Shown piece after piece: positions 27,840-35,455 of a stretch of 42,527 bases of DNA. Made by a program: the position numbers and the translations under genes. The notes beneath the pieces were generated by a model that did not search any database, was not told the origin of the DNA, and saw nothing but the letters and a program-made list of their open reading frames with translations. The stretch's first letter is position 1, and the number at the start of each line of letters is the position of its first letter. Origin of the DNA: a virus; the IMG/VR virus record IMGVR_UViG_3300009537_000047, positions 1 to 42,527 of that record, one strand, 5' to 3'.

Positions 27840-28492
27840 TAGAGTATACCAGCCTGATAGCGACGGTTCGCGTGATCGCGAGCGTTTAGTTCTGTCAAGT
27901 ACGCGCGTTCTAGCGCCCCATGCTCAAGAGCGTACGCCTGTAGTTGTTTCGGCCCCATCTGCAATGCGACCGCAAGGCGCCGAGTTGCAAGCGCGATGAG
28001 TAGGTCTGGGGCGTGTTGGAGCCAGGTGTTTGTGGCAGATGAGCTTATGGAAGATATGGCCGACTGCTTCAAGTAACACCGCATCTTTATGCGATACACA
28101 GCGTCTGGTACCGGACGAAGAATAAAGTACGCGTTGGAGAGTGCGTAGTTGGTTGGTACCCCAGTTGTCTCAAGCACGTCCCCCATAGCTGCGGTGAGAG
28201 GTCCAAGAGACCGTTTTATCAGTGGGGTGTAGGGCCGGTCCGCGGAAGCGCTGTAGTACCACAGCGACGTCGGCTCATACTCCCGCATGAAACTCGTTGG
28301 TACGGGAAGGCGCTCCTCTCCTGCGGTAGTGTCGGTGTACATCTCCTCACTAACCATCCACCACGGGAGCGTGTGCCAGCGCTCGTAATGCTCCTGCGCG
28401 CGCACGAGCTCCCGTTCCGCATTGTCGCTCTGATCTGTACGGTTACCGAGAATCCGTTGAACGTCCGCAAGAGCTTGTGCTTTAGTAGTCAT
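27839..28492 (-). CDS. Head-tail adaptor / tail tubular protein A-like (217 aa)
   Basis: It starts with a helical bundle (AQALADVQRILGNRTDQSDNAERELVRAQEHYERW), then PWWMVSE, PVPTSFMREYEP and a domain with Y.LSNAYFILRPVPD, the layout of gp11-type adaptors that join the portal to the nozzle. The second half is again helical (DLLIALATRRLAVALQMGPKQL). The length of 217 is normal for the family. The gene follows a 52-base gap, the largest in the late operon, which may contain a regulatory site. Confidence 0.8.
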   Translation of the reverse strand: MTTKAQALADVQRILGNRTDQSDNAERELVRAQEHYERWHTLPWWMVSEEMYTDTTAGEERLPVPTSFMREYEPTSLWYYSASADRPYTPLIKRSLGPLTAAMGDVLETTGVPTNYALSNAYFILRPVPDAVYRIKMRCYLKQSAISSISSSATNTWLQHAPDLLIALATRRLAVALQMGPKQLQAYALEHGALERAYLTELNARDHANRRYQAGIL

Positions 28493-28544
28493 AGCGCTGC
28501 ACCAAAGGAATTACACATTTACGGGATGCCACATATTACACACT
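28493..28544 (-). promoter_or_regulatory. Only notable gap in the late operon, with TGTGTAAT boxes
   Basis: On the minus strand this gap reads two TGTGTAAT boxes; one is part of AATGTGTAAT (28510-28519 on the plus strand as ATTACACATT). The same 10-mer occurs in three other intergenic spots. No convincing -35/-10 pair is found, so it may be an operator or processing signal ahead of the tail genes. Confidence 0.4.
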
Positions 28545-29303
28545 TTACAACGTATCGCTGAACCCAATGTTTGAGTTATCGTCCACCGGCTGGTTGTTAG
28601 TTGGCGTTAACGAGGAATTATTCCCAATCGCCGGGCGATTCTGCGCGTTGTTCTCAAAGTTCTCTTGCGTCCCAACGTTCCCAGCACCAGAGGTCATTTG
28701 CACACGACTTCCTTTTCCAGCAAAGAGTACGTTGATGTCGCCGGTATTGCTGCTTGCGGTAGAGGAGCCGCTGCCGTCCTCACCTGCGCCCCCCTTTGAC
28801 CCAGCTCGACCAATCCCATAATGACCAATAACCATACTAGGACGGTTGCTGTCACCAGCGCCCTCCACAGCGGTATATGCGGCGACAGTGAAGTTTGCCC
28901 AATTGAGCCACATCTGCGAACGATGTCGTTCATTCGCCGCATCCTGTGCGATCTTCTCCTGCGCGACACTGCTCCAGTCCGAGTCCTGCATGGTGGCAAT
29001 AACAACAAGGAAGTTTCTGGTGCTGTTTGCTTCCAGGCATTCTTCCTGCGCTTCGGCAGAGAGCATCGCGGAGCAATTTTGTTCTGCACTGATTTTGAAA
29101 TTTTCCGTACGAGTCTTGTCAGCATCCCGCGCAATTTCCAGCGCCGTTTGTTGACCCAATGCACGAGCCTGGATGCGTGACATCTTGACCGTACTGCCAT
29201 CGTCATTCACCCAGTTGACCGCGCACCCAGCAAGAAGAACTATCAGCGCGATCATGACTATAGTTACGAGCCACGCCCGTAATGCCTGTGTACTCGTCAT
29301 CAT
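28545..29303 (-). CDS. Lipoprotein of the lysis region, putative spanin component (252 aa)
   Basis: Residues 8-28 are a hydrophobic signal (AWLVTIVMIALIVLLAGC) ending in a lipobox LLAGC, so the mature protein probably begins at the cysteine and is anchored to a membrane. The following region is helical and charged (SRIQARALGQQTALEIARDADK). Another hydrophobic stretch lies near 132-145. The C-terminus is Gly/Ser/Asn-rich and disordered. It ends the lysis cassette, after the holin. Unlike typical outer-membrane spanins it is long, so an accessory or virion role is also possible. Confidence 0.6.
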   Translation of the reverse strand: MMTSTQALRAWLVTIVMIALIVLLAGCAVNWVNDDGSTVKMSRIQARALGQQTALEIARDADKTRTENFKISAEQNCSAMLSAEAQEECLEANSTRNFLVVIATMQDSDWSSVAQEKIAQDAANERHRSQMWLNWANFTVAAYTAVEGAGDSNRPSMVIGHYGIGRAGSKGGAGEDGSGSSTASSNTGDINVLFAGKGSRVQMTSGAGNVGTQENFENNAQNRPAIGNNSSLTPTNNQPVDDNSNIGFSDTL

Positions 29304-29590
29304 CCGATCCTCGTTGTTGCTTTGACACGACCTACCACGCCAGCACCGGCTGAGATTCCCGCGCCAGCAAGAATCATATCAATCACTTGTTGGTCGACTC
29401 CATACTTGGCCGCAACCAGCGCCGCCAACGGGAGGACGAGTCCTCCGAGACTCCCCATGGCCCCGGTAGACTTCCAGAATGGTTTGGTCTTTTGGAGTTC
29501 CACGATAGCAATAGCATTTTCTGCTGCCAATGTTGCAGCTTGTCGAGACTCATATCTGATTTCACTGATCTGTTCTTCAAGTGTAGCCAT
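29300..29590 (-). CDS. Holin-like membrane protein (96 aa)
   Basis: The N-terminus (EEQISEIRYESRQAATLAAENAIAIVELQ) is a charged helix. Residues about 46-64 (LGGLVLPLAALVAAKYGV) and 70-85 (IDMILAGAGISAGAGVVG) are two hydrophobic, glycine/alanine-rich membrane segments with a short connection. The C-terminus is basic (GRVKATTRIG). Small size, two membrane segments and a position next to the endolysin gene fit a holin. The three-base gap to the endolysin and four-base overlap with the lipoprotein show a single cassette. Confidence 0.75.
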   Translation of the reverse strand: MATLEEQISEIRYESRQAATLAAENAIAIVELQKTKPFWKSTGAMGSLGGLVLPLAALVAAKYGVDQQVIDMILAGAGISAGAGVVGRVKATTRIG

Positions 29591-29593
29591 GAT

Positions 29594-29905
29594 TCACGCT
29601 CCTGGCTTATAAGGCCACTCATAATGATTGCCGTCGTTAAAGCGACCACCCCAAATCCCTCCCACAGATTCCCACCATTTACCAAGGGGTTCGTGGTCAT
29701 CTGTTTCTTCAAGGTATCGCCCATCCTTAAACAGGTTGAGGTCAATCGCGAGACGCATTCGGTGCCGACTCGATTTACTCCCATATGGAGCACGAGGATC
29801 GCGATAGGCGTCCCCGAGAGTGACCTGAAAGCCAAACTCCAACGCCTTTGTAATAAGCGCAGGAATCTTTGCCGCAAACGCAGACTGTTGATCACGTAGA
29901 CTCAT
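29594..29905 (-). CDS. Endolysin, M15-type peptidase (103 aa)
   Basis: A compact peptidase of the M15/VanY family. The zinc ligands are visible: H48 (in SSRHRM), D55 (in LAIDLN) and H94 (in NHYEW). E96 in HYEW is the likely catalytic base, and YRDPRAPYG is the substrate-proximal loop. R-H-x6-D and the final HYEW are the family hallmarks. The length of about 100 is at the short end of phage M15 endolysins (such as T5-type L-alanoyl-D-glutamate peptidase). It has no signal peptide, so a holin is needed for release. It cleaves peptide cross-bridges of peptidoglycan. Confidence 0.9.
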   Translation of the reverse strand: MSLRDQQSAFAAKIPALITKALEFGFQVTLGDAYRDPRAPYGSKSSRHRMRLAIDLNLFKDGRYLEETDDHEPLGKWWESVGGIWGGRFNDGNHYEWPYKPGA

Positions 29906-30228
29906 TTAATTTTCCCCATTTCTTTAAGCTCTCTGAGCTGATCTTTCATTAATGCCTCTACTCGCTCTTGATACCTTTTCTGGGTTTTTGAGTTTATATC
30001 CAACGCGTGTATTCGTAGATCGTGCTCATGCAGCATGTTGTAGATTTCATCCAACTTCTCAAGAATATCCTCCAGTTTAATAAGCACAGGCCGGAAGAAG
30101 AACAGAGTTGTTCCTCGATACCACCCAATCAGAACTGCCATCACGACAACGACGACACCGATAATCCAGCTACCCATCACTCTAAGTGCAGCAAGAGCGT
30201 CGGGCGACGGCGGTTGTGATTCAGACAC
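29902..30228 (-). CDS. Single-pass membrane protein with coiled coil, putative pinholin or inner spanin (108 aa)
   Basis: Residues about 17-37 (VMGSWIIGVVVVVMAVLIGWY) are one strong membrane segment. The remainder is a long amphipathic helix with heptads (LIKLEDILEKLDEIYNMLHEHDLRIHALD) and a basic end. A short N-terminal tail and a long C-terminal coiled coil suit an inner-membrane spanin or an antiholin-type partner. ATGA overlap with the endolysin start supports the lysis role. Confidence 0.65.
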   Translation of the reverse strand: MSESQPPSPDALAALRVMGSWIIGVVVVVMAVLIGWYRGTTLFFFRPVLIKLEDILEKLDEIYNMLHEHDLRIHALDINSKTQKRYQERVEALMKDQLRELKEMGKIK

Positions 30229-30257
30229 TTCACCTACCCCTTGATGTCACACGAATT

Positions 30258-30548
30258 TTATATACCTAAACTAGCGAGGAACTCAGCTTTAGTAGAAAAC
30301 CCTGGGTAGTCCCTGTCCCCAAGCATAAAAGCGTTGTCCAATTCTTCACGATCGAGTGTTCCCGCAACCAGCTTGTTGTACACGGTTTGCATCTGCGTTT
30401 TTGCCGTCGCACTCAACCCCACTGCATCCATAACCGCGATAGCGCCAGCAGCATTGACTTGTCCTTTGTGGAAAGCAGAGAGCAAAGCCATAATCTGATG
30501 CGCCCCAATCTTACCACTTTTCCACTCTTCATATAAACCATCTGCCAT
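30258..30548 (-). CDS. Small helical protein in the tail-fibre/lysis junction (96 aa)
   Basis: Helical throughout (LYEEWKSGKIGAHQIMALLSAFHKGQVNAAGAI, LSATAKTQMQTVYNKLVAG) and ending with KAEFLASLGI. The repeated L.. hydrophobic pattern suggests oligomerisation. No membrane segment. Located between the beta-rich structural protein and the lysis cassette. It may be a small virion protein or a chaperone of the fibre. Not recognised. Confidence 0.6.
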   Translation of the reverse strand: MADGLYEEWKSGKIGAHQIMALLSAFHKGQVNAAGAIAVMDAVGLSATAKTQMQTVYNKLVAGTLDREELDNAFMLGDRDYPGFSTKAEFLASLGI

Positions 30549-30552
30549 GTTC

Positions 30553-31728
30553 TTACCCTAACATTAAAGTTAAAAGTATGGAGCCGTTGTCCGACCCAAA
30601 CGTCACACCGTCCGCATCAAAGGTAGACACAGAACTACCCGTTCCGTTATCCGTGGAGATAGCGGTGCTTGAGTAGTTTGAATCAGTGTCAGTCGTTGAC
30701 ACGTTATCAATGTCTATGTACTCACGGCTTGCTTGCTCTATAGACCCACTCGCGTCGCTTGCCATCCCGATACAACGATATGATGAGGTAGCATCAGTAG
30801 CCCTTGTACCAACGGCTACTCTCGACCCGAGAACAAGCAGCGCTCTAGGCGTAAACCCCGCACCTGTGAAAGATAGGCTTGTTGTCAGGTCTTGTGCCTT
30901 CACATAACTTGAAACGCCACCTAACAGCAAAAGCGACAACACACCACTTTCCCCGGCGTTTCGGGTTGTAATCGTGCAGCCGTCGCTGTTCCACGATGTA
31001 ATCTCATACCCATGACCAGCACCATCATCTTTGGTCGGATCAGCTGAAACGTACAACTGACTGTGAAGGAGTTCGCTTTGCGTCGTCCCTTTGCCGTCGT
31101 TGTAGCGAGCGTTATGACTTCCTTGATTCAAAGCAGAATCACAAACTCCTATATTTAGGTTAGCGTGGACCGCCGACGTATCATTAAAACCCAACCCTAA
31201 CCCGCTCAGTACAATTGCCGCTGATGGTTGGAACGATAATCCAGTGATGGACACAGTCCCATTAGCAGTAGCGCTCGTTGTAATCTGAGCTACTGCCGCG
31301 TCTATTTCAGCGAACAACAAAGCCGTGACAATTTCACTACCGGCACTGACCAAAGTGAGGTCAAGCTTATTAACACCAAAAGAGGAGAACGCAGCATCAA
31401 ACACATCCAAGTCGCTGTCAGAGTTAACGTCTAACACTCGATTAGTCCGCCCAATGTGGAACGTATCAGAAGTACCAATAGCATCCTCACTATTATTGCC
31501 TACTGAGCGATGTGTGGTTCCGTCTGTAAAACCGATAGACCAGTCTGCCTCAACCGACGATCCAGTTGTCGTCTGGTGATTGGCAAGAAGTATAGCCGCA
31601 ACTGGAGTAGCACCACCAACATCGGTGTCGGTAAGCGAGACAGTCGATCCGGTCCCTATGCTACCATTAAAAAACCCAAACGGGCTACCGGAAACCGCAA
31701 ACCTGGATGGACGCAAGAGGAAGCCCAT
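30553..31728 (-). CDS. Beta-rich virion protein with three internal repeats, putative fibre component (391 aa)
   Basis: The protein is nearly all beta-strand, Ser/Thr/Gly/Asp-rich. It contains three units of about 110-130 residues beginning near 28, 155 and 280. Each has a strand with P.A..L(L/V)L near the start, a central IG.. segment, an FD/ D-G-V- or DGCT-like step, and a hydrophobic end (VTALLFA, LSLLLLG, LLTLMLG). Such tandem beta domains fit a tail-fibre or a decoration protein that attaches to glycans. No catalytic residue is evident. The DNA of this segment is visibly less GC-rich than the flanking head genes, suggesting separate origin. Confidence 0.7.
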   Translation of the reverse strand: MGFLLRPSRFAVSGSPFGFFNGSIGTGSTVSLTDTDVGGATPVAAILLANHQTTTGSSVEADWSIGFTDGTTHRSVGNNSEDAIGTSDTFHIGRTNRVLDVNSDSDLDVFDAAFSSFGVNKLDLTLVSAGSEIVTALLFAEIDAAVAQITTSATANGTVSITGLSFQPSAAIVLSGLGLGFNDTSAVHANLNIGVCDSALNQGSHNARYNDGKGTTQSELLHSQLYVSADPTKDDGAGHGYEITSWNSDGCTITTRNAGESGVLSLLLLGGVSSYVKAQDLTTSLSFTGAGFTPRALLVLGSRVAVGTRATDATSSYRCIGMASDASGSIEQASREYIDIDNVSTTDTDSNYSSTAISTDNGTGSSVSTFDADGVTFGSDNGSILLTLMLG

Positions 31729-32393
31729 TACTGATGCCCAATAAGGTAAATCTTCCCGCCGGCTTCAGTAGCTGCTCCAGACACCGCATCTACATCGACG
31801 GTTATCTCAGCGTCATCGGCCAACGCAGAATCGCTTATCACTGCTGCCGTCGCCGCCGTGGTGGAGGTTTTTTCGGTGGCGTCGATGGTTAGCTTCGTAG
31901 ACAAGATCGTGGTTCCTCCCTCATTAATGTCAAGTGTCGTGGTGCCTGACGTTCCACCAGCGACTGACAGGCTTGCACGAACTCCAGTGAGTGTGAATGC
32001 GTAGGGCATTCTGAACGTGACAACGCCAGTCGCAACTGTGATTGCAGTGGTTTCGTCTCCGATCGCTACCGCGAGCACCTCTGTGTGATAGTGGTCCTCG
32101 TCGGTGAGTTTCTTCCACACCGCTGCAGCAGCAGCGTTACTGGAGCATCGAAACACTTCACCATCAGTCGTGTTAATGTAGAGAGAGCCGATGAGGTATC
32201 CATCACCGCTATCCTCGTTGACGGTAGGGTCGCTCGCGCCCCACCCACACACGGGTCCAGTAACCCCCTTAAACGTGTTCTGGAGAGTCGTCTTGATCCC
32301 GCGAATGTGGTCATCACCCTCGCTCTTGACATCAGTTGCAACAGGGTTAGACGTGTTGAGGTCGTCAATATATTCAAATGTTTCAAGTGCCAT
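31728..32393 (-). CDS. Tail-fibre-like protein with phage-typical N-terminal anchor (221 aa)
   Basis: It opens ETFEYIDDLNTSNPVATDVKSEGDDHIRGIKTTLQNTF. The motif (S)EGDDHIRGIKTTLQNTF near 23-40 is the hallmark of many phage tail fibres at their virion-proximal end. Next is GWGASDPTVNEDSGDGYLIGSLYINT, a T-rich beta part with A.GDETTAI, and the ending GGKIYLIGHQ, again common in marine podovirus fibres. There is no depolymerase domain at this length. The start is preceded by GTAAC with the ATG directly after, one base past the previous stop. Confidence 0.8.
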   Translation of the reverse strand: MALETFEYIDDLNTSNPVATDVKSEGDDHIRGIKTTLQNTFKGVTGPVCGWGASDPTVNEDSGDGYLIGSLYINTTDGEVFRCSSNAAAAAVWKKLTDEDHYHTEVLAVAIGDETTAITVATGVVTFRMPYAFTLTGVRASLSVAGGTSGTTTLDINEGGTTILSTKLTIDATEKTSTTAATAAVISDSALADDAEITVDVDAVSGAATEAGGKIYLIGHQ

Positions 32394-32394
32394 G

Positions 32395-32889
32395 TTACAC
32401 GCTCGCCGCTGTCAGGGTCACGGTGATGTTCAAAATGTCGCCGGAGATCAACGCCCGCGAGGCGCCAAAATCCACCGCCCCGTAAAGTATTCCACTTGTA
32501 CCACCTTTGGTACTGTCGGTGGAAAGAAGGCCCCCCGCTACGGTGATGCTGCCGCTAATGTTGAATACAGCCTTGGATGCGGAGTTGTCAACGCTCTGAC
32601 TCGCAACAGTTCCAAGCGTAAGGGTTTGCCGTACCGCCTCACTGTAAGATGTGAGTTCCGCCCAGCCCGCATGTGACGTCATTGTGTCACCGGCAGCAGC
32701 GGACCCCACCCCTTTCAGCCCAACGTAATGGGCGGCGGTGTAGGTGGACCCCTTGAAGTATTTATCGAGAACATCGTCCAGCCCCACGTTCACAACTATG
32801 TTAGGAATCTCCTCTCTCCATTTGAGATTCCTGAGCGAATCGTAAGCCTCAAACAGCCATATCGACCGCATCCCAATTAATGCTTTCAT
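32395..32889 (-). CDS. Structural protein, fibre-associated or neck-type (164 aa)
   Basis: A helix-poor protein with an opening MKALIGMRSIWLFEAYDSLRNLKWREEIPNIVVNVGLDD, then YVGLKG, a T-rich turn, GWAELTSYSEAVRQTLTLG and a set of strands ending LNITVTLTAASV. This layout, YxxAxR.T...., occurs in small beta proteins next to fibre genes in podoviruses. Its ATG overlaps the stop of the upstream gene. Confidence 0.65.
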   Translation of the reverse strand: MKALIGMRSIWLFEAYDSLRNLKWREEIPNIVVNVGLDDVLDKYFKGSTYTAAHYVGLKGVGSAAAGDTMTSHAGWAELTSYSEAVRQTLTLGTVASQSVDNSASKAVFNISGSITVAGGLLSTDSTKGGTSGILYGAVDFGASRALISGDILNITVTLTAASV

Positions 32890-33299
32890 AACGGATCACC
32901 TTCTGTCCACGTCGCAGTGGAGGAAACGGATGTTGTCCAGGTTGTGGTTGTCACACCACTCTCACCCCACGTCACGCCTATTCCAGTGACACCATCCCAC
33001 GGAGGCTTCATCGCAAGGTCGAGTGAGAGTGCGAGTTGCATGACGTTCTCAACATTGAGTGTATGACTTACGCTGACATCAGCCGATAGCCCAAAGGCCA
33101 ACGCTCCATCAACGGATATGTTAGCGACGGGTGCAGGAAATCCCGCTCCCAGCGCAAACGAGAGACTTGTGTTGTAAGAGCCTCCACCAACATTCGACAC
33201 TCCCGCGCCGAGACCAAACGCAAGCGCCTCAAAAGCGTCATTCCATTGTGAGGTATCATCGGCCCATGCCTGCGAATCGCTTGCCCAATCATCAGCCAT
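32886..33299 (-). CDS. Beta-rich repetitive structural protein (137 aa)
   Basis: The N-terminus is Asp/Trp-rich (ADDWASDSQAWADDTSQWNDAF). The middle has three near-repeats of the type LAFGLGAGVS / LSFALGAGFP / LAFGLSADVS, each about 30 residues apart. The end is Thr/Trp-rich (GVTWGESGVTTTTWTT). These features suggest a small beta-solenoid or decoration protein. Its start overlaps the end of the glycosyltransferase gene by eight bases. Confidence 0.65.
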   Translation of the reverse strand: MADDWASDSQAWADDTSQWNDAFEALAFGLGAGVSNVGGGSYNTSLSFALGAGFPAPVANISVDGALAFGLSADVSVSHTLNVENVMQLALSLDLAMKPPWDGVTGIGVTWGESGVTTTTWTTSVSSTATWTEGDPL

Positions 33300-33987
33300 T
33301 TACTACCGCCGCCCGAACGCGCTCTACCTCCTCAGGCATGAGGATGTGCTCATGCTGGAACATCAGCTGTCCAACGTGTCCAATTTGTTGGGAGAGTTTG
33401 TGGTCCACAAATATGGGAACATTACGCTTAGAGATGTTATCGCAGAACGCCCAATCCTCCCCAACGTACTCCTCCCTCCCCTCATCCCATCGAATACCAA
33501 ACCAAGGCTGCGGCATGGCGTTGAAGATAGAGAGTTTGATCAACATCACCCCAGTGCCCACGCGCCAGACGCGCTGAAGCCCTGCCCGCCCCGTAGAGTA
33601 TACTGGATCGCCACCTACGACCTCTTCGCTAAGCGTCCGCGCGGTAGGGGTAGAGGGAATTTTCTTCGTGGGACAGTTTGCCGCAACAACAAGTTGGTTG
33701 TGCGAGATAAGTTGGTGGAGCGTATCTCGCGGAAACACCATGTCAGAGTCGATGAAAAGCAGATAATCTGCTTTAAGCTTCCTCGCAGTCAACACAACAT
33801 TCTCACGTAGCTGTGGTAAAATGCTCCCCTTCACATTAACGACCTGCACCTGCTGTGTGCGCACGTCGAATCCAAGCTGCACCTGCGCGGCGTAGCTCAT
33901 CATTACAGCGAGGGACATGCCAAAGTCAGCGGACCAATCCGCTCCCGACGGCACTCCCACAACCACATGGAGATCGCGCTTCTTCAT
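33292..33987 (-). CDS. GT-A-type glycosyltransferase (231 aa)
   Basis: The Rossmann-like start (LHVVVGVPSG) and the hydrophobic strand YLLFIDSDMVFPRDTL, with D80-S-D82 as the DxD metal-binding motif, identify a GT-A fold of the GT2-like group. Downstream, VGTGVMLIK, then EYVGEDWAFCDNISKRNVPIFVDHKLSQQIGHVG give the conserved ED acceptor and H regions. It is the second of two glycosyltransferase-like genes behind the capsid gene. The likely target is a virion or host-surface glycan. It shares a one-base overlap with the 33987-34283 gene. Confidence 0.85.
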   Translation of the reverse strand: MKKRDLHVVVGVPSGADWSADFGMSLAVMMSYAAQVQLGFDVRTQQVQVVNVKGSILPQLRENVVLTARKLKADYLLFIDSDMVFPRDTLHQLISHNQLVVAANCPTKKIPSTPTARTLSEEVVGGDPVYSTGRAGLQRVWRVGTGVMLIKLSIFNAMPQPWFGIRWDEGREEYVGEDWAFCDNISKRNVPIFVDHKLSQQIGHVGQLMFQHEHILMPEEVERVRAAVVNG

Positions 33988-34283
33988 CAGTCCTCCGCCA
34001 GTTTGGAGAAATCCTGGTCGCCATCGTTGATGATGATGTCAGGGTCTTCAATGCGAATGCTGGAACGCTCGTACTCCGGCGTGGAGCTCTTCTTGTTCTT
34101 TCGCTCTACCATCTCCGTTCCCACCACCTTACCGGAGACTGTAATCTCCACCATCGCGTCGATCTCTATCCCTTTCAGCTGATCCACTGGAACGTCAAGA
34201 CGTATCGACGCTGGGCGGGTCTTTCTGGGTCTGGAGGGTGCAACACTATCCCCGTAGTCAGGTTCTTTAGGCAGCTTGCTCAT
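33987..34283 (-). CDS. Small charged protein between two glycosyltransferase genes (98 aa)
   Basis: It starts with a basic, proline-rich stretch (LPKEPDYGDSVAPSRPRKTRP), then a compact beta segment (IRLDVPVDQLKGIEIDAMVEITVSGKVVG) and an acidic tail (IRIEDPDIIINDGDQDFSKLAED). The overlaps on both sides tie it to the glycosyltransferases. It could be a decoration or adaptor protein. Not recognised. Confidence 0.65.
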   Translation of the reverse strand: MSKLPKEPDYGDSVAPSRPRKTRPASIRLDVPVDQLKGIEIDAMVEITVSGKVVGTEMVERKNKKSSTPEYERSSIRIEDPDIIINDGDQDFSKLAED

Positions 34284-34959
34284 TCAAAATAGCCTCATGG
34301 ATTAGCTTAACGTCATCGCGAAGTCCTGTGCCCCCATTCCATTCTAGAAAAACATCACTGTCTTTCGGCAAGGCATCTCGCGCAAATTGATAAATCTCAT
34401 CATGCTCCCCCTTTTCCACTAGCGGGTGCATGTGTTCAAACTCTACGTCAGGGCAATACTGCAACAACCCCCTCACGTTCATCCCCAACACGTACCACAC
34501 CAGATCTACGCCGCTGTGAACGATCCCTGGGAGCGCCCAATACCCCACGGTCCGGACCAGCTTCCCCCCACAAACGAAATGAGTCGGAAGCCCCTCATTT
34601 TGTACCCCATCAGCTGGCCATGAGACACACCAGTCTCCTGCAGCCCCTGCTAGCCGTTCCCACCATTTCGTCCTGAACACCACATCGTCCCCGAGAAACC
34701 CATAGCATTGCGCGGTGGGGAACCCCTTAACCAGCCACCTCATCGCATCCGTCGCGGTGAAGCGGAAGTTCTCCACACACAGCGTCCATGTTGGGGGCAG
34801 TTCGATCGCGAGGTAGCTGTCGATGAACGGGTCAGCGTAATACACCAACACGCTAACTGACGCCCCCTCCTCCCCCACGTCGCTATAGCTTTCCACCAGC
34901 CGCGCAAGGTTGTGGGGCCGCTGAAGTGTTGGCAAAATCCACTGAGGGTCGTCGCTCAT
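34267..34959 (-). CDS. Glycosyltransferase-like protein (230 aa)
   Basis: Start set at the ATG that overlaps the sulfotransferase stop (ATGA); an ATG four codons upstream is possible. The N-terminus WILPTLQRPHNLARLVESY is the strand-loop-helix start of GT2-like enzymes. CYGFLGDDVVF carries a GDD in the place of the DxD motif. Next come FVCGGKLVRTVGYWALPGIVHSGVDLVWY and a C-terminal EFEHMHP, resembling the acceptor and catalytic region. Its location between the sulfotransferase-like gene and a second glycosyltransferase supports a joint carbohydrate pathway. Substrate unknown. Confidence 0.75.
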   Translation of the reverse strand: MSDDPQWILPTLQRPHNLARLVESYSDVGEEGASVSVLVYYADPFIDSYLAIELPPTWTLCVENFRFTATDAMRWLVKGFPTAQCYGFLGDDVVFRTKWWERLAGAAGDWCVSWPADGVQNEGLPTHFVCGGKLVRTVGYWALPGIVHSGVDLVWYVLGMNVRGLLQYCPDVEFEHMHPLVEKGEHDEIYQFARDALPKDSDVFLEWNGGTGLRDDVKLIHEAILNEQAA

Positions 34960-35450
34960 ATCTCGTACCATTTTAATTCTTTACGCTCCTGCGGGCCTTT
35001 CCATAGCGGGTGGCCGCAGAGCGCTTCATACGGAAACTCCATGTAATGGTGTAGTGTCCTTTTAATACTATCCCAAAATCTATATTTAATGACGGAGACT
35101 GGCAACGATGCTGCCCCTCCAAACTTCATCCGTTCCATAGACTCACACTGCAGGTCGATCCGCTTCTCCGACGCGAGGATATCCTCCACCGCCCGCAGCG
35201 GCACAACCACAAGGTCGCTCGAGGCAGCAAGTTCCGCAATCATGTGAAGCAGCCCTGGACATTGTATAACCTGCCATGCGTGTTGATTGCGGCACCCTCG
35301 CAATTGCTCAAGATTATCCACTCCGAACCTGCGCTCATCCACACATTCTCGCCCAATGTCAGCTGCGATGGCATTCGCAAGTATACGAGTGCCGGAGCGC
35401 TGTGGCCCCGACACCCATATATCATCGTACTTGGAGAGTACTTCAAACAT
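34956..35450 (-). CDS. Sulfotransferase-like P-loop protein (164 aa)
   Basis: SGPQRSGTRILANAI (about 14-28) matches the PAPS-binding 5'-phosphosulfate loop (PxRSGT), and LVVVPLRAVEDILASEKR (about 80-97) resembles the 3'-phosphate motif (R..x-D..xxS). The length of 164 is shorter than typical sulfotransferases (about 250), so the acceptor domain may be reduced. If active it would move sulfate from PAPS onto a glycan or a protein. It lies directly after the major capsid gene, before two glycosyltransferases. A P-loop kinase is the alternative, but GxxxxGK(S/T) is not present. Confidence 0.7.
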   Translation of the reverse strand: MFEVLSKYDDIWVSGPQRSGTRILANAIAADIGRECVDERRFGVDNLEQLRGCRNQHAWQVIQCPGLLHMIAELAASSDLVVVPLRAVEDILASEKRIDLQCESMERMKFGGAASLPVSVIKYRFWDSIKRTLHHYMEFPYEALCGHPLWKGPQERKELKWYEI

Positions 35451-35455
35451 CTCTA

